A stretch of 64,000 nt of DNA from Pelomonas dachongensis (GTDB lineage: Bacteria; Pseudomonadota; Gammaproteobacteria; Burkholderiales; Burkholderiaceae_C): the NCBI RefSeq assembly GCF_043555865.1, contig NZ_JBIGHY010000002.1, forward strand, positions 806,001 through 870,000, read 5' to 3'. The notes beneath the pieces are model-generated. The model was not told the origin of the DNA. It saw only the letters and a program-made list of their open reading frames with translations, and searched no databases. This document shows positions 1-9,015 of this stretch, in pieces. The position numbers and the translations under genes were made by a program. The stretch's first letter is position 1; every line of letters starts with the position of its first letter.

Positions 1-1119
1 GCGGTCCAGCGCGGCCTCGGCCGAGCTGTAGAGGTCGCTCATCTGGTAAACCTTGGCGTTCAGCGTGTCGCGCACCTGCGCCTCGGCGGCCTCTGCACGT
101 TTGCTCGCGGCATGCTCGGCGGCCTGCTGGCCGGGTTGCAGGATGGGCACGGTCAGGCTGACGCCCGCGTTCCATTCGCCGACACGGCTGCCCTTGTTGG
201 TGGCAGTGGCGATGCCCGCGCCGCCCAGGCTGACCTGCGGCCTGCCCTGGGCCGCGACGCTCTCGGCGTAGCGGCGCTGGGCACGTGAATTGGCCTGCTG
301 CGACAACACATCGGGGGACTGCGCCGCGGCACGCCTGAGCCCTTCCATGTCGGGCAGCTGGTTCAGCACGGCGGCGTAGCTGGCGCTGGGCGGCAGGTCG
401 TCGCCGACCAGGCGCTTCAGGCGGAACTCGGTGGAGCGCAGCGCGCTGATGGTCTGCTCCATGGACAGCTCGGCCGTCATCTGACTCTTCTGCGCCTGAA
501 TCAGCTCGCTGGCGCGGCCCTTGTCGATCTTGACCACGCCTTCCAGCGCCTCCACGAGGCAGGCCATGCGGCGCATGTACTGGCGGTAGATCTGCGCCTG
601 CAGCAGCAGGCGGCCACGGTCCAGCGAGTAGTTCACGACCTGGACGGAGATCTGCTGCTCGGCGTTGAACAGGCCTTGCCGCGAGGCCTCAGCCAGCTGG
701 GCGCGCCAGGCGCTGTTGGCTGCCGTGCGGCCGGCGTCCCACAGCGGCATGTTGAAGCCCAGCGTCAGCTGCGACTGCAGTTGCTGCTGGCGCAGGCCGC
801 TGACCTGCTGGCCCGCCGCCGCACCGGTGACGGTGGCGCTGACACTGGGCTTGTTGGCCTCGGTGGCCTGCACCCAGTCGTCACGCGCGGCCTGCGCCAG
901 CAGCGTGGCGGCACCAATTTGCTCGCTGCGGCGCAGCGCCGTGTCCACCAGCGCCACCAACTGTCCGCGCGGGTCGCTGGAGGCGATGGACAGGTCCACA
1001 CCCTTGGCCTTGTCGGCGATGACCGGACCGTCGTCCTCGCCGCAACGCAGCTGCGCCCACGCAGGCGCGGCAATGCTGCAGGCCAGGGCCAATGGCAGGA
1101 GGCGGTGAAGGGCACGCAT
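1..1119 (-). CDS. TolC family outer-membrane channel protein (3' end outside window)
   Basis: This is the outer-membrane channel of the TolC family and the expected third component of the type I secretion system encoded upstream on the same strand. From the ATG at 1119 the frame is open for 373 codons to the window edge, so the C-terminus is missing. The protein begins with a signal peptide ending near APAWA and continues as long Gln/Ala-rich helical stretches. The turns FNMPLWDAGRT and SLTVPILQPGQQ are typical of the strand/helix junctions of OEP domains. It lies 126 bp downstream of the HlyD adaptor, with a hairpin in between, so it may be transcribed partly with that operon. LapE-like secretion channel is the best reading; a general efflux channel is possible. 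Confidence 0.88.
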   Translation of the reverse strand, partial: MRALHRLLPLALACSIAAPAWAQLRCGEDDGPVIADKAKGVDLSIASSDPRGQLVALVDTALRRSEQIGAATLLAQAARDDWVQATEANKPSVSATVTGAAAGQQVSGLRQQQLQSQLTLGFNMPLWDAGRTAANSAWRAQLAEASRQGLFNAEQQISVQVVNYSLDRGRLLLQAQIYRQYMRRMACLVEALEGVVKIDKGRASELIQAQKSQMTAELSMEQTISALRSTEFRLKRLVGDDLPPSASYAAVLNQLPDMEGLRRAAAQSPDVLSQQANSRAQRRYAESVAAQGRPQVSLGGAGIATATNKGSRVGEWNAGVSLTVPILQPGQQAAEHAASKRAEAAEAQVRDTLNAKVYQMSDLYSSAEAALDR

Positions 1120-1191
1120 GGTCGGAGCGACGGCAGGAGACAGCACGGGCTCCACTAGACCATGGGCCCCTGCCAGTGAAACGCAAGAGAA

Positions 1192-1210
1192 AGGCGGGTC
1201 AAGCCCGCCT
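1192..1210 (-). terminator. Possible terminator between HlyD and TolC genes
   Basis: On the minus strand a 7-bp stem (AGGCGGG/CCCGCCT, 5-nt loop) follows the hlyD-like stop codon by about 35 nt and is followed by a pyrimidine-rich TTTCTCTT. The U-tract is interrupted, so termination may be partial. Confidence 0.45.
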
Positions 1211-1245
1211 ATTCCGCATGCGCACGGCGGCGCGTGACAAGGTGC

Positions 1246-2451
1246 TCAGCGTTCCTTCAACGCCTCTTGCGACTTCAGCAGCGGCCGCAGCAGAAAGCTC
1301 AGCACCGTACGATCGCCGGTCTTGATCTCGACGGTGGCACTCATGCCTGGAATGACCGGCAGCGGCTCGCCATTGCGCGTCAGGTTGTTCTCATCGGCGC
1401 GTACCAGCGCGCGGTAGTAGCGCGCGTCGCCAGCAGCCGTGAGCTTCTCGTTGTCGCCCAGCGTGTCCGCGCTGATCACCTCGATCGCGCCTTTCAGCCC
1501 GCCGTTGACGTTGTAGTCGTAGCCGGCGATTTTCATGATGGCGCGCTGACCGACCTGGATGAAACCCACCTCGCTGGGCGGCACGCGCGCCTCGATCAGC
1601 ACGGTGGGGCCCAGCGGCACGATCTCCATGATGGGCGAGCCGCTGGAGACCACCCCGCCCAGCGTCGTGATGCGGATGTTCTTGACGATGCCATGCACCG
1701 GCGAACGCAGCACCGTGCGCTTCATCGCGTCCTGGCGCACCACCTGCTGTTCGTCCAGCGCCGCGAGCTCGTTCTCCAGACGCGTCAGCTCCTGGCTGGC
1801 CTCCTGGCGGAAGCGGCTGACGCGCTCCTGGCGCTGCTGCCGCAGGTCGTTGATCTGGCGGTTCACGCGCATCACCTCGACCTCGGACATCAAGCCCTTG
1901 GCCGACAAGTCCTGCGCCACCTTCAGCTCGCGCGCCAGCAGGCCGACGCTGCGGTCCAGGCTGGACACCGCCTCGTCCAGCAGGCGCTGCCGGGCCTCAT
2001 AGGCCTGCTTCTCCAGCGCCACGGCCTCGGACTTGGCCGGCACGTCGGCCGGCAGCTCGAACTTGGCGCCGTAGGCCTCCGCCCGCAGCCGCGCCACGGC
2101 CACCCGCATCGCGGTGCGGCGCAGAGCGCCCTCGTTCTCCTGCGCCTCCACGCGCGTGGGGTCCAGCCGCGCCAGCTCCTGGCCCGCCTGCACCTCCTCG
2201 CCCTCGCGCACCTTCAACTCGGCCAGCAGGCCGCTGTCCAGGCTGGCAATGACTTGCTCGCGCGCTTCCGGCACCACGCGGCCCTGCACACGGCTGATCT
2301 GGTCGACCCGGGCGACGCTGGCCCACACGATGGCCGCGAACAGCGCCGCCGCCAGCAGGTACAGCGCCCACATCGAACGCGGCAGTGGTTCGTCGGCCAG
2401 CGCGTTGGCGAGCGCGCTCGTGAACATGCCTTCTTGTTTGCCGCCCGCCAT
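1246..2451 (-). CDS. HlyD family type I secretion periplasmic adaptor
   Basis: This is the membrane-fusion protein that bridges an inner-membrane ABC exporter to a TolC channel. The 401-residue length is usual for the family. A short cytosolic N-terminus is followed by one membrane segment (about residues 28-46). The first half of a biotinyl-lipoyl-like domain comes next (VQGRVVPEAREQVIASLDSG), then a long Arg/Gln/Glu-rich coiled-coil hairpin. The second lipoyl half contains SPVHGIVKNI, and a C-terminal beta-barrel region follows. It starts 16 bp after the ABC transporter stop codon, so the two are almost certainly co-transcribed. LapC is the closest functional analogue I can name; the exported substrate is not encoded in the window. 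Confidence 0.93.
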   Translation of the reverse strand: MAGGKQEGMFTSALANALADEPLPRSMWALYLLAAALFAAIVWASVARVDQISRVQGRVVPEAREQVIASLDSGLLAELKVREGEEVQAGQELARLDPTRVEAQENEGALRRTAMRVAVARLRAEAYGAKFELPADVPAKSEAVALEKQAYEARQRLLDEAVSSLDRSVGLLARELKVAQDLSAKGLMSEVEVMRVNRQINDLRQQRQERVSRFRQEASQELTRLENELAALDEQQVVRQDAMKRTVLRSPVHGIVKNIRITTLGGVVSSGSPIMEIVPLGPTVLIEARVPPSEVGFIQVGQRAIMKIAGYDYNVNGGLKGAIEVISADTLGDNEKLTAAGDARYYRALVRADENNLTRNGEPLPVIPGMSATVEIKTGDRTVLSFLLRPLLKSQEALKER

Positions 2452-2467
2452 TTCGCTGACTCAGCCT

Positions 2468-4810
2468 TTAAACGGAGGCCTGGCGTTGCACCGGCTGGGT
2501 GCTCGGATGCATGTGCACGGGCGTGCCCTGCGGCTCGGCGGCCGGGCGCACGCCCGACAGCGCGGCCAGCACCTTGTCGCGCGGGCCGTCCAGCACGACC
2601 TTGCCGTTGTCCATGACGACGACGCGCGTCACCAGCTCCAGCACGGCCGGCCGGTGCGTCACCGCCACCAGCGTGACGCCTTCGGAGGCCTGCTTCAGCT
2701 GGCGCAGGAAGCTCATCTCGGACTGCGCGTCCATCGAGCTGGTCGGCTCGTCCATCAGCAAAATCTTGGGTTTGTTGACCAGCGCGCGCGCCAGCGCCAC
2801 CAGCTGCCGCTGTCCTCCGGACAGCATCGCACCCATCTCGCCCACCTGCAGGTCCCAGCCCTGGGGGTGCGATGCCACCAGGCGGTCCAGCCCGGTCAGC
2901 CGGGCCACGTCCACCAGACGCGCCGCGTCGACGTCGCCGCGGCCCATCAGCACGTTGTCGCGCAGCGTGCCGTGGAACAGCCGCGGCTCCTGCGACACGA
3001 AGCCCACATGGGCGCGGTACTCGGCCGGGTCCACCTGACGCAGGTCGATGCCCTCCACCTCCACCAGGCCCTCGGTCGGCTGGTACAGGCCGCCCAGCAG
3101 CCGCAGCACGGTCGATTTGCCGCTGCCGATGCGCCCCAGGATGGCAATGCGCTCGCCTGCCTCGATGCGCAGCGACACGCCGTTCAGCACCTTGGGCGCC
3201 GCCTGGTCCGGCACCGGCGGCGGGTAGCTGAAGCCGACGTCGTTCAGGCCCACGCGGCCGGTCACCTGGTTCAGCGGCACATACTGCTGGCCTGGCTGAC
3301 GCTCGGTGGGCTTGCTCATCAGCACGTCCAGGCTCTGCAGCGCGGCGCGCGCGCCCTGGTAGCGCGTGACCAGGCCCACCAGCGCGCCCAGCGGTGCCAG
3401 CGCCCGCGAGGAAAACATGATGGAGCCGATCAGCGCACCTTGCGTGACGCTGCCCTCGCGGATCAGGTAGACGCCCACCAGCAGCATGACCAGCGTGTTG
3501 ACCTGGTACATGGACTGGGTCAGATGGTTGATCAACCCATGCATGCTGCGCATGCGGTGGCCGGACTCCGCCGCGACGGCGTTGCTGATCTCGTAGCGGT
3601 GCTGGAACTGCGGGGCGGCGCCCGAGGTCTTCACGTCCTCCAGGCCCTCCAACGCTTCGACCAGGTTGCCCTGCAGCTCGGCGTGCTCGGCCATGCCGGT
3701 GCGCACGGAGCGCCGCACCAGTTGCTGCAGCACGATGATGCCGATCAGCATGATGGGCACGGTCAGCGCCACCACCCAGCCCAGCGGGCCGCCGACGACG
3801 AACACCATCCCGACAAAGACGAAGATGAACGGCACATCGCTGATGACCGACATGGAGGCCGACGCGAAGAAGTCGCGCACCGTCTCCACCTGGCCCATGT
3901 AGTGCGCACAGGAGCCGGCCGACGCGGGCCGGTGCTCCATGCGGATGGACAGAATGTGCTTGAACAGCCGCGAGCCGATGATGAGGTCGGCCTTGCGGCC
4001 GGCCATGTCGATCAGGTCGGCGCGCAGGTGCTTGGCGAACAGGTCGAAGGCCACGCACAGCGCGCCGCCGATGACCAGCGTCCACAGCGTCGCCATCGCA
4101 TCCTGGTGCGGGATGACCTTGTCGTAAATGACCGCCGTGACCATGCCGGTTCCCAGCATCAGCACGTTGCTGAGCAGCGCCGCCAGCAGCGCGCCGCGGT
4201 AGTAGGGCATGAAGCGCTTCAGCGTGCCCCACAGCCAATGGTCGGTCTGATCCAGCTCGATCAAGTGGTGGTGGGCGCGCGCCTGCGCGCGCGGCGCCTC
4301 CGCCAGGCTGGTCAGCAGGCAGAAGCCGCTGTACTCGCCCTCCAGCTCCGCCAGCGTGGCCTCCACGGCCTTGGCGTCGGCACCGGGAAAGATCACCTCG
4401 AAGCGGTCGCTGCCTTCGGCCAGCGGACGCACCAGCACGCAGGCGTCGCCGCCCTTCAGCAGCAGCACGGCCGGCAGCATCAGCCCGTTGATCTGGGCCA
4501 GCGGGCGGCGCTGCATGGCCGCGTCGTAGCCGGCCTCGCGCATCAGCCGCACGGCCTGGTCGGGCGCCAGCGCACCGTCGGCCGCGCCGTCGGCCCGCAG
4601 CGACGCGGCCGAACGCGGCCGGCCGTGGTACTGAGTCAGCCAGACCAGCGCATGCAGCAGCGGATCGCCCAGGTCGGCGGCGGCACCGGGCACGCTGTCG
4701 GCCTCGGGCCGCTTCGGCGGCGCCGGCGGCGCCTCGGCCAAGTGCAGGCCGCGACGCCCCGCGCCGCCACCCGGCGGGTCGAAGAAGTCGTCACGGCGTG
4801 ATTGCGTCAC
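2468..4810 (-). CDS. Type I secretion ABC transporter, permease and ATPase fused (LssB/LapB type)
   Basis: This inner-membrane exporter powers one-step secretion of an RTX/adhesin-type protein. In the 780-residue chain, residues of about 50-190 look like a C39 peptidase-like domain with no catalytic Cys where the family motif should be (HALVWLTQYHGRP). It should therefore bind rather than cleave its substrate. The membrane domain spans about 205-480. The ATPase follows, with Walker A GRIGSGKST near 560, signature LSGGQRQ near 666, Walker B ILLMDEP near 685 and the switch His in THRP. The gene sits between the GT41 gene (22-bp gap) and hlyD (16-bp gap). The N-terminus before the C39-like domain is Pro/Ala rich. 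LssB-family assignment is from domain order and recall. Confidence 0.93.
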   Translation of the reverse strand: MTQSRRDDFFDPPGGGAGRRGLHLAEAPPAPPKRPEADSVPGAAADLGDPLLHALVWLTQYHGRPRSAASLRADGAADGALAPDQAVRLMREAGYDAAMQRRPLAQINGLMLPAVLLLKGGDACVLVRPLAEGSDRFEVIFPGADAKAVEATLAELEGEYSGFCLLTSLAEAPRAQARAHHHLIELDQTDHWLWGTLKRFMPYYRGALLAALLSNVLMLGTGMVTAVIYDKVIPHQDAMATLWTLVIGGALCVAFDLFAKHLRADLIDMAGRKADLIIGSRLFKHILSIRMEHRPASAGSCAHYMGQVETVRDFFASASMSVISDVPFIFVFVGMVFVVGGPLGWVVALTVPIMLIGIIVLQQLVRRSVRTGMAEHAELQGNLVEALEGLEDVKTSGAAPQFQHRYEISNAVAAESGHRMRSMHGLINHLTQSMYQVNTLVMLLVGVYLIREGSVTQGALIGSIMFSSRALAPLGALVGLVTRYQGARAALQSLDVLMSKPTERQPGQQYVPLNQVTGRVGLNDVGFSYPPPVPDQAAPKVLNGVSLRIEAGERIAILGRIGSGKSTVLRLLGGLYQPTEGLVEVEGIDLRQVDPAEYRAHVGFVSQEPRLFHGTLRDNVLMGRGDVDAARLVDVARLTGLDRLVASHPQGWDLQVGEMGAMLSGGQRQLVALARALVNKPKILLMDEPTSSMDAQSEMSFLRQLKQASEGVTLVAVTHRPAVLELVTRVVVMDNGKVVLDGPRDKVLAALSGVRPAAEPQGTPVHMHPSTQPVQRQASV

Positions 4811-4832
4811 CTGGGCAGCTCCGGTTCAGTGT

Positions 4833-6695
4833 TCAGCGGCGCGCCAGTGCGAGCTGTTCAAACTGCGCTTCCATGTCGCGCACCAGCGCGGGCATGTCGA
4901 ACAGCGGCGAGCTGCGGCCGTGCTCGCCCAGGTAGCGCTTGTACGACTGGGCACGCGCCGGATGCGTGCCGATTTGGATTGCCATGCGCTCGTAGTCGGC
5001 CAGCGACGTGACGGCCAACTCGGGCAGTCCGACAGCATGCAGCAAACTGCCGGCCATGCGCGAGATGTAGCTGCGCCCGCTCAAAGACAGGATGGGCGTG
5101 CCCATCCACAGGCAGTCGTTGGCAGTGGTGCCGGCGTTGAACGGAAAGGTGTCCAGCACCAGGTCCGCCAGCTGGAAGCGGGCCAGGTAGTCCGGCGGCG
5201 CGGCACGCGGCGCGAAGTACAGCCGGTCGGCCGACACGCCCATGCGCTCGGCATTGGCCAGCATGTTCTCGCGCGCCTTGTCGTTGTCCGCCAGCAGCCA
5301 CAGCACCGAGCCGGGAACCGCTGCCAGGATGCGCATCCACGCGTCGAACATCTGCTGCGTGTATTTGTGGTTGTTGTTGAACGAGCAGAAGACGAAGCCT
5401 TCTTCCGGCAGGCCGACCTGGGCCCGCGTAGGCGTGGCACCGACGGGCCGCCTGCGGTCGCTGGACTGGTAGCAGTGCTGCAGGTAGATCGGGCGCTCGG
5501 TGCAGTACGGCAGGTACTCGGGCGGCATGACGTACCTGTCGGCAATGATCCAGTCCACGCCCGGCAACGCCGATGTGGCCGGCAGGCCCAGGTAGCTGAC
5601 CTGCACCGGCGCGGGCCGGTGCGCCAAGATGTCGGGGCGGGCGCCGCTGGTCAGGCCTTGCAGGTCGACCAGCACGTCGATACCGGCGGCAGCGATCAGC
5701 TGCGCGGCCTGCTCGTCGGTGCGGCCCTGCAGCGGGATGACATGGTCCATCGCCGTGCGGATGCGGGCCTGCTGCGCGGTTCCGTCGTCGCCGCTCCAGC
5801 AGAACGCGAACACCTCGAAGCGCGAGCGGTCGTGCAGCTCGAAGATCTCGGGCGTCAGGAACCCCACCGCGTGCATGCGCAGGTCGCCGGACAGGTAGCC
5901 GATGCGCACCCTGCCCTCGCGCTTGACGCGGGCGTGCAGCGGTGCAGCCTTGATCTTGGCGACCTTCTCCGCAACGAAGCGCTGCGCCACCATCAGCTGC
6001 AGCGCCGGGTCGTCGCTGTAGCTCAGCATGGCCAGCAGCGAGGTGTTGGACAGCAGCTGGTTGGGCGTGACCTCGCCCACCGGGTCGTAGATGGGCCAGG
6101 CGCACTGCTTCTGGCGGATGTGCACGTAGTGCTGCAGCACGTCGGGCTGTTCGGGCTTGATCGCCAGCGATCGGCGCATCAGCGCCTCGGCCTCGGGGAA
6201 GCGGCGCTCCTGCTCCAGCAGGCGCGCCATGTTCTTCAGTGCATGCAGCCGCATCTCCTGCGGTTCGGTGCCCAACACTTCGGCGGTGGTGTCGCTGTCC
6301 GCCACCTCCCGCCAGGTCTGCAGCGCGTCATCCTTGCGCCCCTGGTGCTCCAGCTGGTGGCCCAGGTTGACGCGGGCCTGCAGGAAATCGGGCTTCAGCG
6401 CCAGCGCGTCACGGTAGACGCGCTCGGCATCCGCGTGGCGGCTCAACGCGGCCCACACGGTACCCAGGTTGTACAGCGCCACCAGCCGCATCGGGCCTTC
6501 GCTGTGATCCAGCCAGACCTGGTACAGCTGCGCGGCCAACTCGCCGTGACCGTCGGCCTGCAACTGGTTGGCGCGCGACATCACCTCCGGCAGCGCAAGG
6601 CTGCGCGCCTGGCAAGCCGCCATCCACTGCTCCCATTCGGGTTGCAGGGCTTGCGGGACGCTCAGTGTCTGCATGCTCGGACTGGCGATGTCCAT
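4833..6695 (-). CDS. TPR protein with O-GlcNAc transferase-like (GT41) catalytic domain
   Basis: This is a probable cytoplasmic protein glycosyltransferase of the OGT/SPINDLY type. Residues of about 55-215 form tetratricopeptide repeats (for example YNLGTVWAALSRHADAERVY and ALKNMARLLEQERRFPEAEA). The C-terminal ~360 residues carry GT41 landmarks: RIGYLSGDLRMHAVGF, VDLQGLTSG, QVSYLGLPAT, FCSFNNNHKYT and LDTFPFNAGTTANDCLWMG. The ATG at 6695 is used; a GTG 39 bp upstream is in frame but adds nothing recognisable. It is the first gene of the type I secretion operon, so it probably modifies the exported adhesin or its partner before secretion. The donor sugar and target are inferred, and the HMW1C-like bacterial branch is an alternative. 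Confidence 0.88.
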   Translation of the reverse strand: MDIASPSMQTLSVPQALQPEWEQWMAACQARSLALPEVMSRANQLQADGHGELAAQLYQVWLDHSEGPMRLVALYNLGTVWAALSRHADAERVYRDALALKPDFLQARVNLGHQLEHQGRKDDALQTWREVADSDTTAEVLGTEPQEMRLHALKNMARLLEQERRFPEAEALMRRSLAIKPEQPDVLQHYVHIRQKQCAWPIYDPVGEVTPNQLLSNTSLLAMLSYSDDPALQLMVAQRFVAEKVAKIKAAPLHARVKREGRVRIGYLSGDLRMHAVGFLTPEIFELHDRSRFEVFAFCWSGDDGTAQQARIRTAMDHVIPLQGRTDEQAAQLIAAAGIDVLVDLQGLTSGARPDILAHRPAPVQVSYLGLPATSALPGVDWIIADRYVMPPEYLPYCTERPIYLQHCYQSSDRRRPVGATPTRAQVGLPEEGFVFCSFNNNHKYTQQMFDAWMRILAAVPGSVLWLLADNDKARENMLANAERMGVSADRLYFAPRAAPPDYLARFQLADLVLDTFPFNAGTTANDCLWMGTPILSLSGRSYISRMAGSLLHAVGLPELAVTSLADYERMAIQIGTHPARAQSYKRYLGEHGRSSPLFDMPALVRDMEAQFEQLALARR

Positions 6696-6856
6696 GGTGT
6701 GTGGCGTTGGGTTCCGGTCGAGACCCGCCACCACCCAGGGAAAACGAGGTGGCAGCGACTGACACGGATTCTGCGCCGCCGCACCCGTTTCGATCCATGC
6801 AATTGGGCCGTCGCCTGCGCACTATTCGCCGCTGGCGGCCCCCATGAGACCTCGGA

Positions 6857-7366
6857 TCAGCCGCCCAGGTAGTCGCCTTTGCCCAGCGGCACGCCAGCGT
6901 GGCGCAGCAGCGCATAGGTCGTCGTGGCGTGGAAATAGAAGTTGGGCAACGCGAAATGCTGCAGGTAGGTCAGGCCGTCGAACTTCAGCGGATCGCCCGT
7001 GCGGCGCGGGATGCTGATCTCGCAGGCCTCGCTGCCGGCGAAGGCGGCCTCCGGCACGGACAGCACGAACTCGCGGGTTTTGCGGATGCGCTCGACCAGG
7101 TCGTCCAGCGAGGCCTCGTTGTCCTCGTACTTGGGGATCTCCTGGCCGGCCAGCCGCGCCACGCAGCCCTTGGCGGCGTCGCTGGCGATCTGGATCTGCT
7201 TCGTGAACGGCAGCATGTCGGGCGCCAGGCGCAGCGTCAGGTAGACGTCGGTCGAGAACTTCTTCGCCTCGGCATGGGACTTGGCGGCCTCCAGCCAGTT
7301 CAGCATGTTGCCCAGCATCTTGGCGAACGGCGCCACGCTGGCACCGTGCATGGAAATCTGCGTCAT
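6857..7366 (-). CDS. DUF1993 family protein
   Basis: This is a 169-residue cytosolic protein of the DUF1993 family, which is related in fold to DinB-like four-helix bundles. It starts MTQISMHGASVAPF at the ATG at 7366, preceded by an AGGAG ribosome-binding site. Family-like features are the early LGNMLNWLEAAKSHAE helix, the RLAPDMLPFTKQIQ segment and the C-terminal HFALPNFYFHATTTYALLRH stretch with several His that could bind metal. The same frame stays open far upstream, but that extension is antisense to the dehydrogenase gene and is not coding. The gene is divergent from the 2-hydroxyacid dehydrogenase. Function is unknown. Confidence 0.9.
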   Translation of the reverse strand: MTQISMHGASVAPFAKMLGNMLNWLEAAKSHAEAKKFSTDVYLTLRLAPDMLPFTKQIQIASDAAKGCVARLAGQEIPKYEDNEASLDDLVERIRKTREFVLSVPEAAFAGSEACEISIPRRTGDPLKFDGLTYLQHFALPNFYFHATTTYALLRHAGVPLGKGDYLGG

Positions 7367-7459
7367 CGGATCACTCCTGTCATCGGGAAACCGATGGTAG
7401 CCATCGAGCACAGAGGGCCGTGCGGGCCACGGCACAATGCCCCGCAAAACCTGTAGCCC

Positions 7460-8467
7460 ATGAACGTCATCATCCTCGACGACTACCAGGATGCGGTACG
7501 CAAGCTGCGCTGCGCCGCCAAGCTGGAACCGCTGAATGCCAAGGTCTTCACGAACACCGTCAAGGGCATCGGCCAGCTGTCGGTGCGGCTGCGCGATGCC
7601 GAGGTGCTGGTGCTGATCCGCGAGCGCACGGCCTTCCCCCGCCAGCTGCTGGAAAAGCTGCCCAAGCTGAAGCTGATCTCCCAAACGGGGCGCGTGGGCA
7701 GCCACATCGACGTCGAGGCCTGTACCCGGCTGGGCATTGCCGTGGCCGAGGGCGGCGGCAACCCGGTGGCGCCCGCCGAGCTGACCTGGGCGCTGATCAT
7801 GGCCTCCATGCGCCGGCTGCCGCAGTACATCGGCAACCTCAAACATGGCGCCTGGCAGCAGGCCGGGCTGAAGGCCGCGTCCATGCCGGCCAACTTCGGC
7901 TTGGGGCTGGTGCTGCGCGGCAAGACGCTGGGCATTTGGGGTTACGGCAAGATCGGCCAGCTCGTGGCCGGCTACGGCCGGGCGTTCGGCATGGATGTCA
8001 TCGTCTGGGGCAGCGAGCCTTCGCGGCTGCGCGCCGAGGCCGACGGCCACCGCGCCGCGGGCAGCCGCGAGGCCTTCTTCGCCGAGGCCGACGTGCTGAC
8101 CGTGCACCTGCGCCTGTGCGACGCCACACGCGGCATCGTCACCACCGAGGACCTCAGCCGCATGAAGCCCACGGCGCTGTTCGTCAACACGTCGCGCGCC
8201 GAGTTGGTTACCGAGGGCGCGCTGGTCTCGGCGCTGAACCGCGGACGCCCCGGCATGGCGGCCATCGACGTGTTCGAGAGCGAGCCCATCCTGCAGGGCC
8301 ACCCGCTGCTGCGGCTGGAAAATGCGGTCTGCACGCCGCACATCGGCTACGTGGAGCAGGACAGCTACGAGCTGTATTTCGACGCCGCCTTCGACAACGT
8401 GCTGAACTTCATCAAGTCCGAGCCGACGAACATCGTCAACCCCGAGGCCTTGAAGGTTCTCCGGTGA
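7460..8467 (+). CDS. D-isomer 2-hydroxyacid dehydrogenase family protein
   Basis: This is an NAD-dependent D-2-hydroxyacid dehydrogenase of the SerA-like superfamily, 335 residues. The Rossmann nucleotide-binding segment is LGIWGYGKIGQLVAGYGRAFG. The catalytic Arg is in NTSRAEL (residue 246), the Glu is in DVFESEP and the His is in TPHIGY near 293. It lacks the ACT regulatory domain of classic phosphoglycerate dehydrogenase. Its stop codon overlaps the GTG of the downstream chromate transporter gene. The substrate cannot be read from the sequence; glyoxylate/hydroxypyruvate-type acids are typical for the family. Confidence 0.92.
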   Translation: MNVIILDDYQDAVRKLRCAAKLEPLNAKVFTNTVKGIGQLSVRLRDAEVLVLIRERTAFPRQLLEKLPKLKLISQTGRVGSHIDVEACTRLGIAVAEGGGNPVAPAELTWALIMASMRRLPQYIGNLKHGAWQQAGLKAASMPANFGLGLVLRGKTLGIWGYGKIGQLVAGYGRAFGMDVIVWGSEPSRLRAEADGHRAAGSREAFFAEADVLTVHLRLCDATRGIVTTEDLSRMKPTALFVNTSRAELVTEGALVSALNRGRPGMAAIDVFESEPILQGHPLLRLENAVCTPHIGYVEQDSYELYFDAAFDNVLNFIKSEPTNIVNPEALKVLR

Positions 8468-9015
8468 GCCGCCCGGCGTCGCCGGGCGCGCTGTTCTTCG
8501 CCTTCACGCGCCTGGCACTGCAGGGCTTCGGCGGCGTGCTGGCCGTGGCGCAGCGCGAGCTGGTGGAGCGTCTAGGCTGGATGAACCAGGAAGAGTTCGT
8601 CGAGACGCTGGCCATCGCCCAGGTGCTGCCGGGGCCCAACGTCGTGAACCTGTCGATGATGGTCGGCGACCGCTTCTTCGGCGTGCGTGGCGCCGTTGCG
8701 GCGCTGGGCGGCATGCTGGCGGCACCGGCGCTCGTCGTGCTGGTGCTGGCCGCGGCGTTCCAACATCTGGGCGGCCATCCGGTCGCCGTGGACGCGCTGC
8801 GCGGCATGGGCGCCGTGGCAGCCGGGCTCATCGTGGCCACGGGCATCAAGCTTCTACCGGCGCTGCACACCAGCCCGCTGGGGCGGCTGCAGGCCGTGGC
8901 GCTGGCGCTCACCGCGTTCGTGCTGATCGCGTGGCTGCGCTGGCCGCTGATCACCGTGCTGACCCTGCTGGGCGGTGGCGGCATCGCCCTGGCATGGTGG
9001 AAGCTGCGGCCATGA
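8464..9015 (+). CDS. Chromate transporter family protein, first half-size subunit
   Basis: This is a membrane protein of the CHR family, which exports chromate or related oxyanions. At 183 residues it is a single CHR domain, with family features LALQGFGGVLAVAQRELVE near the N-terminus and the QVLPGPNVVNLSMMVG loop. Several hydrophobic segments follow. The start is the GTG at 8464, which overlaps the dehydrogenase stop as GTGA. It pairs with the next gene to make the two-gene short-chain form of the transporter. Whether chromate is the natural substrate is not known. Confidence 0.85.
   Translation: MSRPASPGALFFAFTRLALQGFGGVLAVAQRELVERLGWMNQEEFVETLAIAQVLPGPNVVNLSMMVGDRFFGVRGAVAALGGMLAAPALVVLVLAAAFQHLGGHPVAVDALRGMGAVAAGLIVATGIKLLPALHTSPLGRLQAVALALTAFVLIAWLRWPLITVLTLLGGGGIALAWWKLRP

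Noticed and set aside
2114..4801. Long plus-strand open frame (895 codons) opposite the ABC transporter gene
   Set aside because: It is the antisense shadow of a high-GC gene; its translation is His/Arg/Gln-rich with no domain, while the minus strand encodes a full ABC transporter with all motifs.
6857..8341. A 494-codon minus-strand frame ending in the DUF1993 protein
   Set aside because: Only the last 169 codons match a family and have a ribosome-binding site; the rest is antisense to the dehydrogenase.
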